A stretch of 64,000 nucleotides of DNA from Prevotella sp. (GCA_017557185.1 JAFZAP010000062.1:56511-120510), one strand, 5' to 3'; counted from the stretch's first letter, positions 32,633-41,883 are shown. Numbers and translations are program-made. Notes: generated by a model from the sequence alone, not told the origin.

Positions 32633-33000
32633 AAATGAAATTATCACGGAACTTCACGCTGGCCGAGATGGTGGCGACGAGTCACAGAAAGCTGCAGGAC
32701 ACGCCGACGCTGGACGTCATTCAGAACCTCCAGAAGTTGTGTGTCCTAGTGTTGCAGCCATTAAGAGACAAGGTAGGCGCACCCGTCTATATCAATAGCG
32801 GGTACCGCTCGAAAAGACTAAACGCCAAAGTGGGAGGCGTACCGAATTCCCGCCATTTGCTAGGCAAGGCTGCCGACATTCATTGCGACAACCTCGCCTA
32901 TGCAAAAGTGATCTTTGACATTTTGATACAAAACCCAAATGTTGACAAAGTGCTCATCGAAAAGAAAGGGCGCTATGTCTGGGTACATGTGCAGATGTAG
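32629..33000 (+). CDS. M15-family D-Ala-D-Ala carboxypeptidase/endolysin-like hydrolase
   Basis: The 123-residue protein has the M15 peptidase core: NSGYRS, then SRHLLGKAADIH, which carries the SxHxxGxAxD zinc motif, and the C-terminal VWVHVQM with the last zinc histidine. Similar short proteins are phage endolysins or island-encoded peptidoglycan hydrolases. There is no signal peptide of its own, which fits export or release through a partner such as the preceding membrane peptide, though this is inference. Confidence 0.82.
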   Translation: MKMKLSRNFTLAEMVATSHRKLQDTPTLDVIQNLQKLCVLVLQPLRDKVGAPVYINSGYRSKRLNAKVGGVPNSRHLLGKAADIHCDNLAYAKVIFDILIQNPNVDKVLIEKKGRYVWVHVQM

Positions 33001-33057
33001 CTGCGCGGAGCGCGGAGTTTATAGTGAATAGTGAAAAATGAAAAAAAAGGGGCATTT

Positions 33058-33089
33058 CTTGCGATTCAGCAAAAAAAATATTATTTTTG
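33058..33089 (+). promoter_or_regulatory. Promoter of the MG2-type protein gene
   Basis: CTTG at 33058-33061 and TATTTTTG at 33082-33089 are 20 bases apart. This shows that the frame upstream of about 33095 is not translated in this transcript. Confidence 0.65.
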
Positions 33090-33151
33090 CACCACAAAAC
33101 TATTCTATGACGATAATGATTAGCCTCGGGGCAATTTCCTTTCACAGACAA

Positions 33152-35959
33152 ATGAGACGACTTCCCACGATATTGGCCATGCTGCTGCTGGTGCTCAGCG
33201 CATCAGCCGACGGCCTCGACGACCTGCAACAAGCGCTTGCCGAGAATGCGCAGGTGCAGGAGAAAGTGTATGTGCATACCGACAACACGTGCTACTTCAT
33301 TGGTGACACGCTATGGTATAAGGCCTACGTGCTGCGTGCCGATAACTTGCAGCCCACCGACATGAGCCGAATGCTCTACGTGGAGCTGCTCTCGCCCGAC
33401 GGACTTGTGGTGGAGCGACAGCGCATTATCGTGAGCGGCGACGGCCATACGTGTGGACAGTTCGTGTTGCAGGACTCGCTCTATTCGGGCTACTATGAGC
33501 TGCGGGCCTACACGCGGTGGATGCTGAACTTCAACGTCAGTCACCGACATTATACGCGCGACGACCGCCACCTGTTCTACAACAACCAGATGGCGAAGGA
33601 CTTCTTCCGCGAGTGGGACGGCCTGTTCTCGCGCGTGTTCCCCGTCTATAGCAAGCCAGAGCACGAGGGCGACTACTTGAGCAAGTACATGTATCAGCGG
33701 CCGAAGCAGGACGTGCGCCGCGAGCCGAAGGAGGAGCTGTTCTGCCGTTTCTATCCGGAGGGCGGACAGCTGGTGGAAGGTTTGCCAACACGCGTGGCGT
33801 TCGAGCTTGCCGACCAGTATGGCAAGGCGGTGGACCTGAGCGGAACGCTGAGCGACGGCACGAAGATCAGCACCGACTACATGGGAAGGGGTGTGTTCCA
33901 GACGCATGTAGGGAAGGGTGACAACAGGCTGAAGGCGCGTTTCGAATGGCGCGGAAAGAACTATTCGTTCAACCTGCCGAAGGTGCAGCGCGAGGGTGTG
34001 ACAATCAAGCTGGAGCCAGCTCTCGCAGGGGAGTCGCTACCACGGGTCACTCTCCAGGCTTCGGCCGCCTGGCAGGGGAAGCCGCTCGGCGTTGCTGTGC
34101 TCTGTCGCGGCCGCCTTATAAGCTTCCAGAAACTCACGTTGGGCGCAAATAATTATCAATTATCAATTAATAATTATCAATTACCCACCGGCATCAACGA
34201 ACTCCTCGTGTTCGACGAAGAGAGCAACGTGCTAGCTTCGCGCCTTTTTTTCGTGAACAACCACGATATGGCGGTGGCGGTGAAGGCTTCCACGGGCGGC
34301 AAGACCGACTTCGACCCCTATGAGCCGATTCCGCTGGAGGTTGAGATGTTGAGAGGTTCAGAAGTTGAGGCACCCATCTCGATATCGATTCGCGATGCCC
34401 ATACCGACGACGCGAGCTACAACGACGGCTCGATGCTGAGCGAGCTGCTGCTCTCGTCAGACCTTAAGGGCTTCGTGGCCTATCCCGGCTACTATTTCGA
34501 GAGCGACGATGCCGAACACCGCTCGCGCCTCGATCTTCTGATGATGGTGCAGGGATGGTGTCGCTACCGGCCGGTGAAGACGCTGCGCTACGAGCCTGAG
34601 CAAAGCTTTACTGTCGAAGGCTCCGTCTACAAGATGCTGGGGTTGGAGACGATGCAGCGCGACCAGATAGCAGGTCTCAGCGGTCGCGAGACTGTCTTCG
34701 AGGAACAGCAGAAAGTGTTGGAACGCAACTCGGGACTTTTTACGGGTGGAACCTTCACGGACACAGAAGGCGATATTAGTGCTGAGAGTGCCGACGATGA
34801 AGCTAAAGAGACCTCGGTAGGTGACGAGGAGGGTATGGTCTATGACGAGGGGTCTGTGTTGGGTGTAAACCATGGTCGGCTGAATCATGAGGTGCTCGTG
34901 GAGGCAGAGATTACCTCAGAAGGGGTGACGGCAGGTGCTGTCCAGCTGACGAAGGACGGCGGGCACTTCGTCTTCGAACTGCCTCCGTATTACGGCACTG
35001 CCATCCTGTTCATGAAAGCCTACGAGCGCCGCGACTCGCTGAAGAAATGCATGCAGTCGGTCTCCGACAAGGGTCGTCTTGATGAAGATGCCTATGCCGA
35101 CTTCTACGTGAAGCGCGACTTGTTCTATCCCGTCTTTGCCCGCGAGTACAGCTGGTACGAGAAGCATCTACCCGACTATGTACCTACGGCTGGCGTCGAG
35201 GAAGATGTGGACCTGAGCGACTCGCGACTGGACGGCGACCACACGCTGGCACAGGTGAATGTGAGTGCACGTCGCCGCGGCCGCCGCGCCATCGACTACA
35301 CAAAGCCAGCCTATGTGATGGATGCCTACGACCTCTATAACCTCGCCACTGACCGCGGACTCTCGTGGGGACTTGTCAATATGGGTAGGTTTCCTATGAC
35401 TGCGTGCTTCACCCTCTATGGCAATATGGGCCGCTACCAAACTTACAACGTGCGGGCGAAGCTGGCCGAAGGTAATGAACTCGACCGCCAGTATACGTTC
35501 TACCAGAACTACCAGGCCCTGGAGGAGACCATCAAAAACCGAGCGGAAGGCGCTATCTTCAACGACCTGCACCTGAACCGCCTGAAGAACTTCCGCTTCT
35601 ATACCGACTACGAGCCGCGCAACCCCGACTCGCTCTATGCAGAGAGTATGAACCGCGATGACATTACGCTCGTATACGAGACGCGCCCGAACAACGAGAA
35701 GCAATACACCTATCGTGACCGCCGCTATCTGCTGCCGGGCTTTGCCGAGCCTGCGGAGTTCTATCAGCCCGACTATAGTCAGGCGCTGCCTCTCGAGCCC
35801 ACCGACTACCGCCGCACGCTCTATTGGAATCCCAATGCCCGCCTCGACGAGGAGGGCCGCTTCCGCGTCACCGTATATAACAACAGCAGCGAGACCCGCA
35901 TCCGAGTGAGCGTTGCAGGAATAACGAAGGAGGGAAAGGTGATTGTAATTGATAATTGA
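33152..35959 (+). CDS. Large exported MG2 (macroglobulin-like) domain protein
   Basis: The 935-residue protein has a signal peptide (RRLPTILAMLLLVLSASA), then a macroglobulin MG2-like domain (VQEKVYVHTDNTCYFIGDTLW, about 35-130), further beta-rich domains, an acidic linker (about 535-580) and a C-terminal region containing a plug-like segment. Such proteins are widespread in Bacteroidales envelopes, but their job is not established. The frame is open from 33038; the Met at 33107 is an alternative start, but 33152 gives the best signal peptide. An intergenic-type AT repeat encodes residues around 333-345. Confidence 0.7.
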   Translation: MRRLPTILAMLLLVLSASADGLDDLQQALAENAQVQEKVYVHTDNTCYFIGDTLWYKAYVLRADNLQPTDMSRMLYVELLSPDGLVVERQRIIVSGDGHTCGQFVLQDSLYSGYYELRAYTRWMLNFNVSHRHYTRDDRHLFYNNQMAKDFFREWDGLFSRVFPVYSKPEHEGDYLSKYMYQRPKQDVRREPKEELFCRFYPEGGQLVEGLPTRVAFELADQYGKAVDLSGTLSDGTKISTDYMGRGVFQTHVGKGDNRLKARFEWRGKNYSFNLPKVQREGVTIKLEPALAGESLPRVTLQASAAWQGKPLGVAVLCRGRLISFQKLTLGANNYQLSINNYQLPTGINELLVFDEESNVLASRLFFVNNHDMAVAVKASTGGKTDFDPYEPIPLEVEMLRGSEVEAPISISIRDAHTDDASYNDGSMLSELLLSSDLKGFVAYPGYYFESDDAEHRSRLDLLMMVQGWCRYRPVKTLRYEPEQSFTVEGSVYKMLGLETMQRDQIAGLSGRETVFEEQQKVLERNSGLFTGGTFTDTEGDISAESADDEAKETSVGDEEGMVYDEGSVLGVNHGRLNHEVLVEAEITSEGVTAGAVQLTKDGGHFVFELPPYYGTAILFMKAYERRDSLKKCMQSVSDKGRLDEDAYADFYVKRDLFYPVFAREYSWYEKHLPDYVPTAGVEEDVDLSDSRLDGDHTLAQVNVSARRRGRRAIDYTKPAYVMDAYDLYNLATDRGLSWGLVNMGRFPMTACFTLYGNMGRYQTYNVRAKLAEGNELDRQYTFYQNYQALEETIKNRAEGAIFNDLHLNRLKNFRFYTDYEPRNPDSLYAESMNRDDITLVYETRPNNEKQYTYRDRRYLLPGFAEPAEFYQPDYSQALPLEPTDYRRTLYWNPNARLDEEGRFRVTVYNNSSETRIRVSVAGITKEGKVIVIDN
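34148..34184 (+). repeat. AT-rich intergenic-type repeat inside a coding region
   Basis: TAATTATCAATTATCAAT and its continuation form a run in frame, giving the peptide NNYQLSINNYQLP. The same TAATTGATAATTGATAATT motif occurs inverted right after the stop of this gene (35944-35966). Confidence 0.75.
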
Positions 35960-35965
35960 TAATTG

Positions 35966-36000
35966 ATGGCCCCACTCCGACTCTCCCCAGAGGGGGAGAG
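35966..36000 (+). repeat. Gene-end palindrome family member
   Basis: GGCCCCACTCCGACTCTCCC is followed by CAGAGGGGGAGAGAGG; the stem is CTCTCCCC/GGGGGAGAG. It lies directly after the MG2-type gene in the same orientation as other family copies. Confidence 0.6.
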
Positions 36001-36050
36001 AGGTAGAGAGGGTATAGAGAGTAAAGAAAGTAATTTTAAAATATATAATT

Positions 36051-36737
36051 ATGATGAAACGTTTTGTATTATCGTTGTTACTATGTAACGTTGTGACTGT
36101 GTTGCTTTGGTCGCAGTCGGTCACGATTTTCGGGGACTCGTATTCAACCTACGAAGGATACATCTATCCCGCAACCAACGAATTGTGGTATTTCCAGAAC
36201 AACAGCGATCCTAATCGCACCGATGTGGCCTCGGTCACACAGACGTGGTGGCACCAGCTGCTTACTAAGCAGGGGTGGCGGCTCTGCATGAACAACTCCT
36301 ACTCGGGGTCCACCATCAGCTATAGCGGCTACAACAACGCCGACTACACGCTGCGCTCGTTCAACACTCGCATGACCAATCTCGGCTGCCCCGACATCAT
36401 CTTCATCTTCGGAGCAACCAACGACAGTTGGGCAGGTGCCCCGATTGGCGAATACAAGTACGAGGGAATCACGCAGGCCGATGTCTTCCAGTTCCGTCCA
36501 GCGATGGCGCGCATGCTCGACTACATGACGAAACGCTACATCAACACGCGCATCTACTTCATCTTGAACGACGGGCTGCGCGACGAGGTCAACGAGTCGG
36601 TGCACACCATCTGTCAGCATTACGGTGTGCCCTGCATCGACCTGAAAGGCATCGACAAGATCTCCGGCCATCCCTCGGTGAAGGGCATGAACCAGATTGC
36701 CGAACAGATCACGCAGTTCCTGACCGCGAACCCCTGA
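36051..36737 (+). CDS. Exported SGNH/GDSL-family hydrolase
   Basis: The 228-residue protein has a signal peptide (KRFVLSLLLCNVVTVLLWSQ) and the SGNH blocks: catalytic Ser30 in FGDSYS, Gly in block II (NNSYSGSTIS), Asn124 in GATNDSW and catalytic His207 in SGHPS. The usual Asp three residues before the His is not there (Asp202 is five before), so the charge relay may differ. It is likely an envelope esterase or lipase-like enzyme acting on acylated glycans; the substrate is unknown. It lies 91 bases after the MG2-type gene. Confidence 0.82.
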   Translation: MMKRFVLSLLLCNVVTVLLWSQSVTIFGDSYSTYEGYIYPATNELWYFQNNSDPNRTDVASVTQTWWHQLLTKQGWRLCMNNSYSGSTISYSGYNNADYTLRSFNTRMTNLGCPDIIFIFGATNDSWAGAPIGEYKYEGITQADVFQFRPAMARMLDYMTKRYINTRIYFILNDGLRDEVNESVHTICQHYGVPCIDLKGIDKISGHPSVKGMNQIAEQITQFLTANP

Positions 36738-36775
36738 GTAATTTGTTCAAAAAGATCTTGAATGAATTATAACAT

Positions 36776-36916
36776 CGGAAATAAATGGAAATAATTCGGA
36801 AGAAACGGAAATTCTTGTTGTTCTTTCTGTTGGTGTCACGAAAACTTTCTGAAGTGACGGAACAATAACAATAAAAGAGGTTCCGTTTTTTCCGTTTGTT
36901 TCCGAGTTTTCCGTTA
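36776..36916. repeat. Long imperfect inverted repeat rich in GGAAA/TTTCC
   Basis: The left half (36776-36812) repeats CGGAAA-like units and the right half (36878-36916) carries TTCCGTTT units in inverted order, with an inner GTCAC/GTGAC stem. It lies between the SGNH gene and radA and could form one large hairpin. Confidence 0.5.
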
Positions 36917-36970
36917 TGAATATCGTCAGTTCGAATTATTCTTTCCCCGTTTCTCTCTGACTACACTGAA

Positions 36971-37009
36971 CGTGGCTCCCCTCCTTTCGGAGGGGTAGGG
37001 GGAGGCCCC
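36971..37009 (-). repeat. Gene-end palindrome family member (after radA)
   Basis: Read on the minus strand it is GGGGCCTCCCCCTACCCCTC with the CCCCTCC-GAAA-GGAGGGG hairpin, almost the same as the copy after maeB, and again directly at the 3' end of a gene. Confidence 0.7.
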
Positions 37010-38404
37010 TTACCCAAACAGTGCACGGAGGGCTTCCTCAACCTTGCGGACGGGATGGAGTTCGATGCTGAACTTCGAGCGGTCGAGACCTTGCAAGTTG
37101 TAGCGGGGCAGGATGAAGTGGGTGAAGCCCAGCTTCTGTGCTTCGGCGATGCGGGTCTCGATGCGGCTTACGGGGCGCACCTCGCCGCTCAGTCCTACCT
37201 CGCCCGCCATACACCAGCCGCTCTCGATGGGGGTGTCGACATTCGATGAGAGGACGGAGGCGATGACGCTCAGGTCCATCGCCAGATCGGTGACACGCAG
37301 GCCGCCGGCGATGTTCAGGAACACATCCTTCTGCATGAGCTTGAAGCCGACGCGCTTCTCCAATACTGCCAACAGCATATTCAGACGCCGCTGGTCGAAG
37401 CCCGTTGCCGACCGTTGCGGGGTGCCGTAGGCGGCACTCGACACCAGCGCCTGCGTTTCCAACAGGAACGGGCGCACACCCTCGATGGCCGACGTGATGG
37501 CGATGCCCGAGAGCCCTTCGTGGTCTTGCGAGAGCAGCAGTTCGCTGGGATTCGACACCTGCCGAAGCCCCGTAGGCTGCATCTCGTAGATACCCAGTTC
37601 GGAGGTGGAGCCGAAGCGGTTCTTGATGCTTCGGAGGATGCGGTACATGTAGTGCTGGTCGCCTTCGAACTGGATGACCGTATCGACGATGTGTTCAAGA
37701 ATCTTCGGTCCTGCCAACGAGCCTTCCTTGTTGATATGGCCGATGAGAATGACGGGGATGCCGCTGGTCTTTGCAAAGCGGAGTAGGGCGGCGGCACACT
37801 CGCGCACCTGGCTGATGCTTCCTGCCGAGCTCTCCACCTCCTCGGTAGCGATGGTCTGTATGGAGTCGATGACCACTAGTTGCGGTTGTACGTCGCGGAT
37901 GTGTTCGAAGATGGCTTCCAGCGATGTCTCTGTGAGAATGAGCAGTTCGTCGGAAACGGCTTGTGGAGCCAGTCGCTCGGCACGCATCTTCAGCTGGTGG
38001 GCACTCTCCTCGCCGCTCACATAGAGCACTCGGCGGTTCTGCATGTTCAGGATGGTCTGTAGCGTGAGCGTGCTCTTGCCGATGCCTGGCTCACCGCCAA
38101 GCAACACGATGCTTCCCGGCACCAGTCCGCCACCAAGCACGCGGTCGAGTTCACCATCTCCCGTGCTGATGCGCGGTTCGTCCTTTGCCGAGATCTCGTG
38201 CAGACGCACAGGACGGTTGTGGTTCGACGACATCGCCGTTCGTACCGACTGAGCAGCCGAACGAGCCGCCATCGTGCCCGTATCTGCCGACACCCTGATT
38301 TCCTTAAAGGTGTTCCACTGTCCGCATGCCGGACATTTCCCGATCCACTTTGCCGACTCTTGTCCGCAATTGGAACATACATACATTGTCTTATCTTTAG
38401 CCAT
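37010..38404 (-). CDS. radA: DNA repair protein RadA (Sms)
   Basis: The 464-residue protein has the N-terminal zinc finger (Cys10, Cys13, Cys24, Cys27), a RecA-like ATPase domain with Walker A GEPGIGKST at 104-112, the RadA-specific KNRFG motif (SIKNRFGSTSE) and a C-terminal Lon-protease-like domain. RadA drives branch migration in recombination. It is transcribed on the minus strand away from the glycosidase-like gene, with 60 bases of GTTCAA-type repeat in between. Confidence 0.95.
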   Translation of the reverse strand: MAKDKTMYVCSNCGQESAKWIGKCPACGQWNTFKEIRVSADTGTMAARSAAQSVRTAMSSNHNRPVRLHEISAKDEPRISTGDGELDRVLGGGLVPGSIVLLGGEPGIGKSTLTLQTILNMQNRRVLYVSGEESAHQLKMRAERLAPQAVSDELLILTETSLEAIFEHIRDVQPQLVVIDSIQTIATEEVESSAGSISQVRECAAALLRFAKTSGIPVILIGHINKEGSLAGPKILEHIVDTVIQFEGDQHYMYRILRSIKNRFGSTSELGIYEMQPTGLRQVSNPSELLLSQDHEGLSGIAITSAIEGVRPFLLETQALVSSAAYGTPQRSATGFDQRRLNMLLAVLEKRVGFKLMQKDVFLNIAGGLRVTDLAMDLSVIASVLSSNVDTPIESGWCMAGEVGLSGEVRPVSRIETRIAEAQKLGFTHFILPRYNLQGLDRSKFSIELHPVRKVEEALRALFG

Positions 38405-38412
38405 ATCTCTTG

Positions 38413-38463
38413 AACCTTTGAACAGCGCCGCAGGAGCATTGAACTTTTTGAACCCCGCGAAGC
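38413..38463. repeat. GTTCAA-type dispersed repeat
   Basis: TTTGAACAGCGCCGCAGGAG and CATTGAACTTTTTGAACC surround a GCGCC/GGAGC partial palindrome, as in the blocks near 6530, 42982 and 62520. Confidence 0.5.
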
Positions 38464-38464
38464 G

Positions 38465-40186
38465 CTATCTTCTTCTAACCATAAAGAACCCGAGCCGATG
38501 GGTGACGCCCCGTTTGTTGACCGAGCGCAGCTGATAGAAGCCTTCCGGTACCTTGCTGACGTCGGCATATTTGCCAACATAGGGGAGCGAGGTCACCAGT
38601 TTGCCCTGCATGGTTTCGATGCACACAGCGCCTGCATCGAGAGTCGACGGCTTCTCGGGCAATGTGAGCTTTTTTCCGTCACACTTCAGTAAGTCAGCAC
38701 TTGCAGCATTGATCACTCCACACCCTCCGCTTGGCATCTCCCTCTCCACGCTCTGCAGGGGTTTGCTCTCGTTGCCGTATCGGTCAACGGCGGTGACAGC
38801 GTAGAAGAAGTCGCCCTTCGGCGTGAGCGTGATGTAGCGGTCTGTGAGCCTCGTGGCGATGATGTTTCGGGCATCATTGATGTCGACGGGCCACGTGCGG
38901 CTCGCATATATATTATATAAGGTGGAGCGGGGCGATGCCTCTTCCGACTGCCACGATAGGGTGACGGTGCCGTCGGTGTTCTTCTGTGAGGCGAAGTGCT
39001 TTGGCGCATCGGGGAGGGCAGACGAGAGCCACGTCATTGGAGGCACGACGGCGGGCGTCTGGTTGAAGCGCTTGGCGAAGTCGTAGATGCCTTTCGTGTT
39101 GTCGGTCAGGAACTTACTGCGAAAGTGGGTGTGTCCCAAGCCGAGCGAGCGCAGCACGTGCAACTCTTGTGTCACGACGTTGAGCGGCCAGTTGCCTTCG
39201 TGTCGGTTCAGCATGTAGGTGCCCAGTCCCGGTGCCACGATTCTGCCGAACGACTGCTCTTGCCAGTCGATGGCGAACGGGTAGAAGTTGTTGTCGCGGA
39301 AGTACATCATCGGGAAGAGCGCGTCCATCACGCCTGTGCGCAGCCACTCTTGTGCATCCTGACATACCACCGTGCGGGCATTCCAGCCGCGCGATGAATA
39401 GCGGCGCAGGTCGTCGGCTTTGCCGATGGGCGAACAGCTCATCATCACCCACGGCTTCAGGCGCTTTACCCGCTGGCTGACGGCGGTGGCGATAGCAGTG
39501 ATGTTGCGTCGCCCTTGTGCGCGCGAAACCTTTATCTTCCACGTCTCGGGATAGCGGATGTAGTCGAGGTGGATGCCGTCAACGTCGTAGTTGCGCACGA
39601 TTTCCTCACAGAAGTCGGCGAGGTAGGTGCCCGTCTGCATGTTCTCGGGGTCCATATATCCGTCCTGCCCGATTTTCTTGATGAGACGCGGATAGCGCTT
39701 GCGCAGCTGCGTGCAACCTGCCGACGTCCACTTGCCTACTGGAATCGTCACCACCCACGCATGAAGCTGCATGCCTCGCTTATGGCATTCGTCGATAGCG
39801 AACTGAAGGGCGTCGTAGCCCGGGCTCTTGCCGGGATTGCCACTCAGGCAGCCGTCCCACGGCTCTAGGCTCGAAGGATAGATGGTTGTAGCGCGGACGC
39901 GTGTCTGCAGCAGCACGACATTCGTGCCCACTGCCTTCAGTTGGTCGAGAATCGTGGTGAGTTCGCGTTGCTGCCGCTCGATGCTTTCAGAAGAGCCGTT
40001 GGCATAGGAGTGTGGCCAGTCGATGCCTCCGATGGTGGTGAGCCACACGGCGCGTACCTCGTGTTTCGGCGAGGGTTTAAGATAGAGTGACGGCTGTGTC
40101 TGTGCCTGCGCCGATAGTCCGCTGAAGGCGGATAACAACGTGAGCAACAACGCGGCCAAACAGGTGGAAGATCTATATAGTATCAT
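38465..40186 (-). CDS. Exported family 10-like glycosylhydrolase (GHL10/DUF187)
   Basis: The 573-residue protein has a signal peptide (LAALLLTLLSAFSGLSAQA|Q) and a TIM-barrel of the GHL10/DUF187 type (about 40-360: EVRAVWLTTIGGIDWPHSYA, DGIHLDYIRYPE). A fibronectin III-like domain follows (about 395-490) and then a C-terminal sorting-like tail that ends HRLGFFMVRRR. In related proteins the barrel hydrolyses peptidoglycan or other glycans; the substrate here is not known. A TTG at 40207 is in frame, but the Met at 40186 fits the promoter better. Confidence 0.82.
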   Translation of the reverse strand: MILYRSSTCLAALLLTLLSAFSGLSAQAQTQPSLYLKPSPKHEVRAVWLTTIGGIDWPHSYANGSSESIERQQRELTTILDQLKAVGTNVVLLQTRVRATTIYPSSLEPWDGCLSGNPGKSPGYDALQFAIDECHKRGMQLHAWVVTIPVGKWTSAGCTQLRKRYPRLIKKIGQDGYMDPENMQTGTYLADFCEEIVRNYDVDGIHLDYIRYPETWKIKVSRAQGRRNITAIATAVSQRVKRLKPWVMMSCSPIGKADDLRRYSSRGWNARTVVCQDAQEWLRTGVMDALFPMMYFRDNNFYPFAIDWQEQSFGRIVAPGLGTYMLNRHEGNWPLNVVTQELHVLRSLGLGHTHFRSKFLTDNTKGIYDFAKRFNQTPAVVPPMTWLSSALPDAPKHFASQKNTDGTVTLSWQSEEASPRSTLYNIYASRTWPVDINDARNIIATRLTDRYITLTPKGDFFYAVTAVDRYGNESKPLQSVEREMPSGGCGVINAASADLLKCDGKKLTLPEKPSTLDAGAVCIETMQGKLVTSLPYVGKYADVSKVPEGFYQLRSVNKRGVTHRLGFFMVRRR

Positions 40187-40218
40187 TATCGACAGGGTCT
40201 TTTTCAATATTTTTGCTA

Positions 40219-40249
40219 CAAAGGTACGGCTTTTTTTCCGTTTTTCAAA
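40219..40249 (-). promoter_or_regulatory. Promoter of the glycosidase-like gene
   Basis: On the minus strand TTTG at 40249-40246 and TACCTTTG at 40226-40219 are exactly 19 bases apart. Confidence 0.78.
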
Positions 40250-40266
40250 TAAAATGCTTACTTTTG
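40235..40266 (+). promoter_or_regulatory. Promoter of cstA
   Basis: TTTC at 40235-40238 and TACTTTTG at 40259-40266 are 20 bases apart. The element overlaps the divergent promoter of the glycosidase-like gene, so the two cannot easily be occupied together. Confidence 0.68.
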
Positions 40267-40300
40267 CACAAAAGTTTTACATTCATAAACCAAAACACAG

Positions 40301-41812
40301 ATGATTTCATTTATTATTGCACTATTGGCACTCGTAGCCGGCTATTTCCTTTATGGAAAGTTCGTGGAAAAGGTATTCGGTCCTGACGACCGGCCAACAC
40401 CCGCTGTAGAAAAGGCCGATGGTGTCGATTTTATCGTGCTTCCAGGGTGGAAGATCTTCATGATTCAATTCCTGAACATTGCTGGCACGGGACCTATCTT
40501 CGGTGCCATCATGGGTGCGTGGTATGGACCGATGGCGTATCTCTGGATCGTGCTCGGCTGCATCTTTGCAGGTGCCGTCCACGACTATATGAGCGGTATG
40601 CTCTCCATGCGTCACGATGGTGCGGGCCTGCCTGAGCTGGTAGGCAACTACCTGGGTCAGCCTACGAAGCGAGTGATGCTGGTCTTCTCGGTGCTGATGC
40701 TGATGATGGTTGGTGTGGTGTTCGTCTATAGTCCGGCAATCATCCTGCATGGTATCTGGGGCTCGAAGCTGTTCTGGATCATCGCGATTTTTGTGTACTA
40801 TATCATTGCAACGATGTTGCCGATCGACAAAATCATCGGTCGTGTGTATCCGCTCTTTGCCTTCTCGCTCATCTTCATGGCGCTGGCACTCCTGGTGGGC
40901 CTTCTTATCAAACAGCCCGTTATTCCTGAGTTGTGGAGCGATCTCTCGCAGTCGAACTTCAACGAGAATCCTGCATGGTTGGGACGTGAGACATTTGTCG
41001 GCAATAATCCTGTGTTCCCCTGCCTCTTCATCACGATTGCGTGTGGAGCCATCAGCGGATTCCACGCTACGCAGAGTCCACTTATGGCACGATGCGTGAA
41101 GACCGAGCGCTGGGGACGCCGCATCTTCTACGGAGCGATGATCACCGAAGGACTCGTGGCGCTGATCTGGGCAACCGTCTCGATGTATTTTTTCTATTAC
41201 GGCGGATGGCGCGAGGTGGTGAATCCTGAGACCGTGCAGGCCTTCATCGATCAGTCGGAAGGCGGCAAGACGCTGATGCAGTCCTTCGATGCTCCCACCG
41301 TCGTGAAGGAAGTCTGTAACGGCTGGCTCGGCATTGCCGGCGGCATTCTGGCTCTGCTGGGTGTTGTGGCTGCTCCTATCACAAGTGGTGATACGGCCTT
41401 CCGTTCGGCTCGTCTGATTGTGGCTGAGTTCCTGAAGATGGAGCAGCACTCCATTCATCGCCGTCTCACGATTTGTATTCCGATGTTCGCGGCTGCCGTG
41501 TTGCTGTTGTTGTGGCAGATGAACAATCCCAACGGTTTCAACATCATCTGGCAGTACTTCGGATGGGGTAACCAGACACTGGCGGTGTTCACACTTTGGA
41601 CCATCACTGTATATCTCGTTCAGGCAAAGAAGCCGTTCTGGATGACACTCATTCCGGCATTGTTTATGACCGTCGTGTGCTCGACGTTCCTGCTCATCTC
41701 GAAGCAGGCCTTCGGCTTGAATCCTACCGTTGCCTATACGGGTAGTGTCGTCGTGCTCGTGGTGGCTGTCGCGTGGTTCTTCAGATGGCTTAAGAATCAG
41801 AAATCGGACTAG
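40301..41812 (+). CDS. cstA: Carbon starvation protein CstA-type transporter
   Basis: The 503-residue protein is a multi-pass inner-membrane protein of about 13 helices. The CstA core motifs are present: GTGPIFGAIMGAWYGP, DYMSGMLSMRHDGAGLPELV and ACGAISGFHATQSP. Family members import peptides or pyruvate under carbon limitation. It is shorter than the E. coli protein, as is usual in Bacteroidales. It stands alone between its own promoter and a dispersed repeat. Confidence 0.9.
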   Translation: MISFIIALLALVAGYFLYGKFVEKVFGPDDRPTPAVEKADGVDFIVLPGWKIFMIQFLNIAGTGPIFGAIMGAWYGPMAYLWIVLGCIFAGAVHDYMSGMLSMRHDGAGLPELVGNYLGQPTKRVMLVFSVLMLMMVGVVFVYSPAIILHGIWGSKLFWIIAIFVYYIIATMLPIDKIIGRVYPLFAFSLIFMALALLVGLLIKQPVIPELWSDLSQSNFNENPAWLGRETFVGNNPVFPCLFITIACGAISGFHATQSPLMARCVKTERWGRRIFYGAMITEGLVALIWATVSMYFFYYGGWREVVNPETVQAFIDQSEGGKTLMQSFDAPTVVKEVCNGWLGIAGGILALLGVVAAPITSGDTAFRSARLIVAEFLKMEQHSIHRRLTICIPMFAAAVLLLLWQMNNPNGFNIIWQYFGWGNQTLAVFTLWTITVYLVQAKKPFWMTLIPALFMTVVCSTFLLISKQAFGLNPTVAYTGSVVVLVVAVAWFFRWLKNQKSD

Positions 41813-41883
41813 GCTCTGCCACTTTCGTAATAAAATGGAGAAAGAAATCATAAATCCGTAAATCGTAAATCTGTAAATCCGTT
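41807..41883. repeat. Dispersed repeat of the CTCGGCTYTGCCGC type, second long copy
   Basis: GGACTAGGCTCTGCCACTTT, TCGTAATAAAATGGAGAAAG and the AATCGTAAATC run match the block at 13387-13456. It overlaps the last codons of cstA and reaches close to the recR start. Confidence 0.7.

Noticed and set aside
40322-41851. 509-codon open frame antisense to cstA
   Set aside because: His/Arg/Gln-rich shadow; the plus strand encodes a complete CstA membrane protein with its own promoter.
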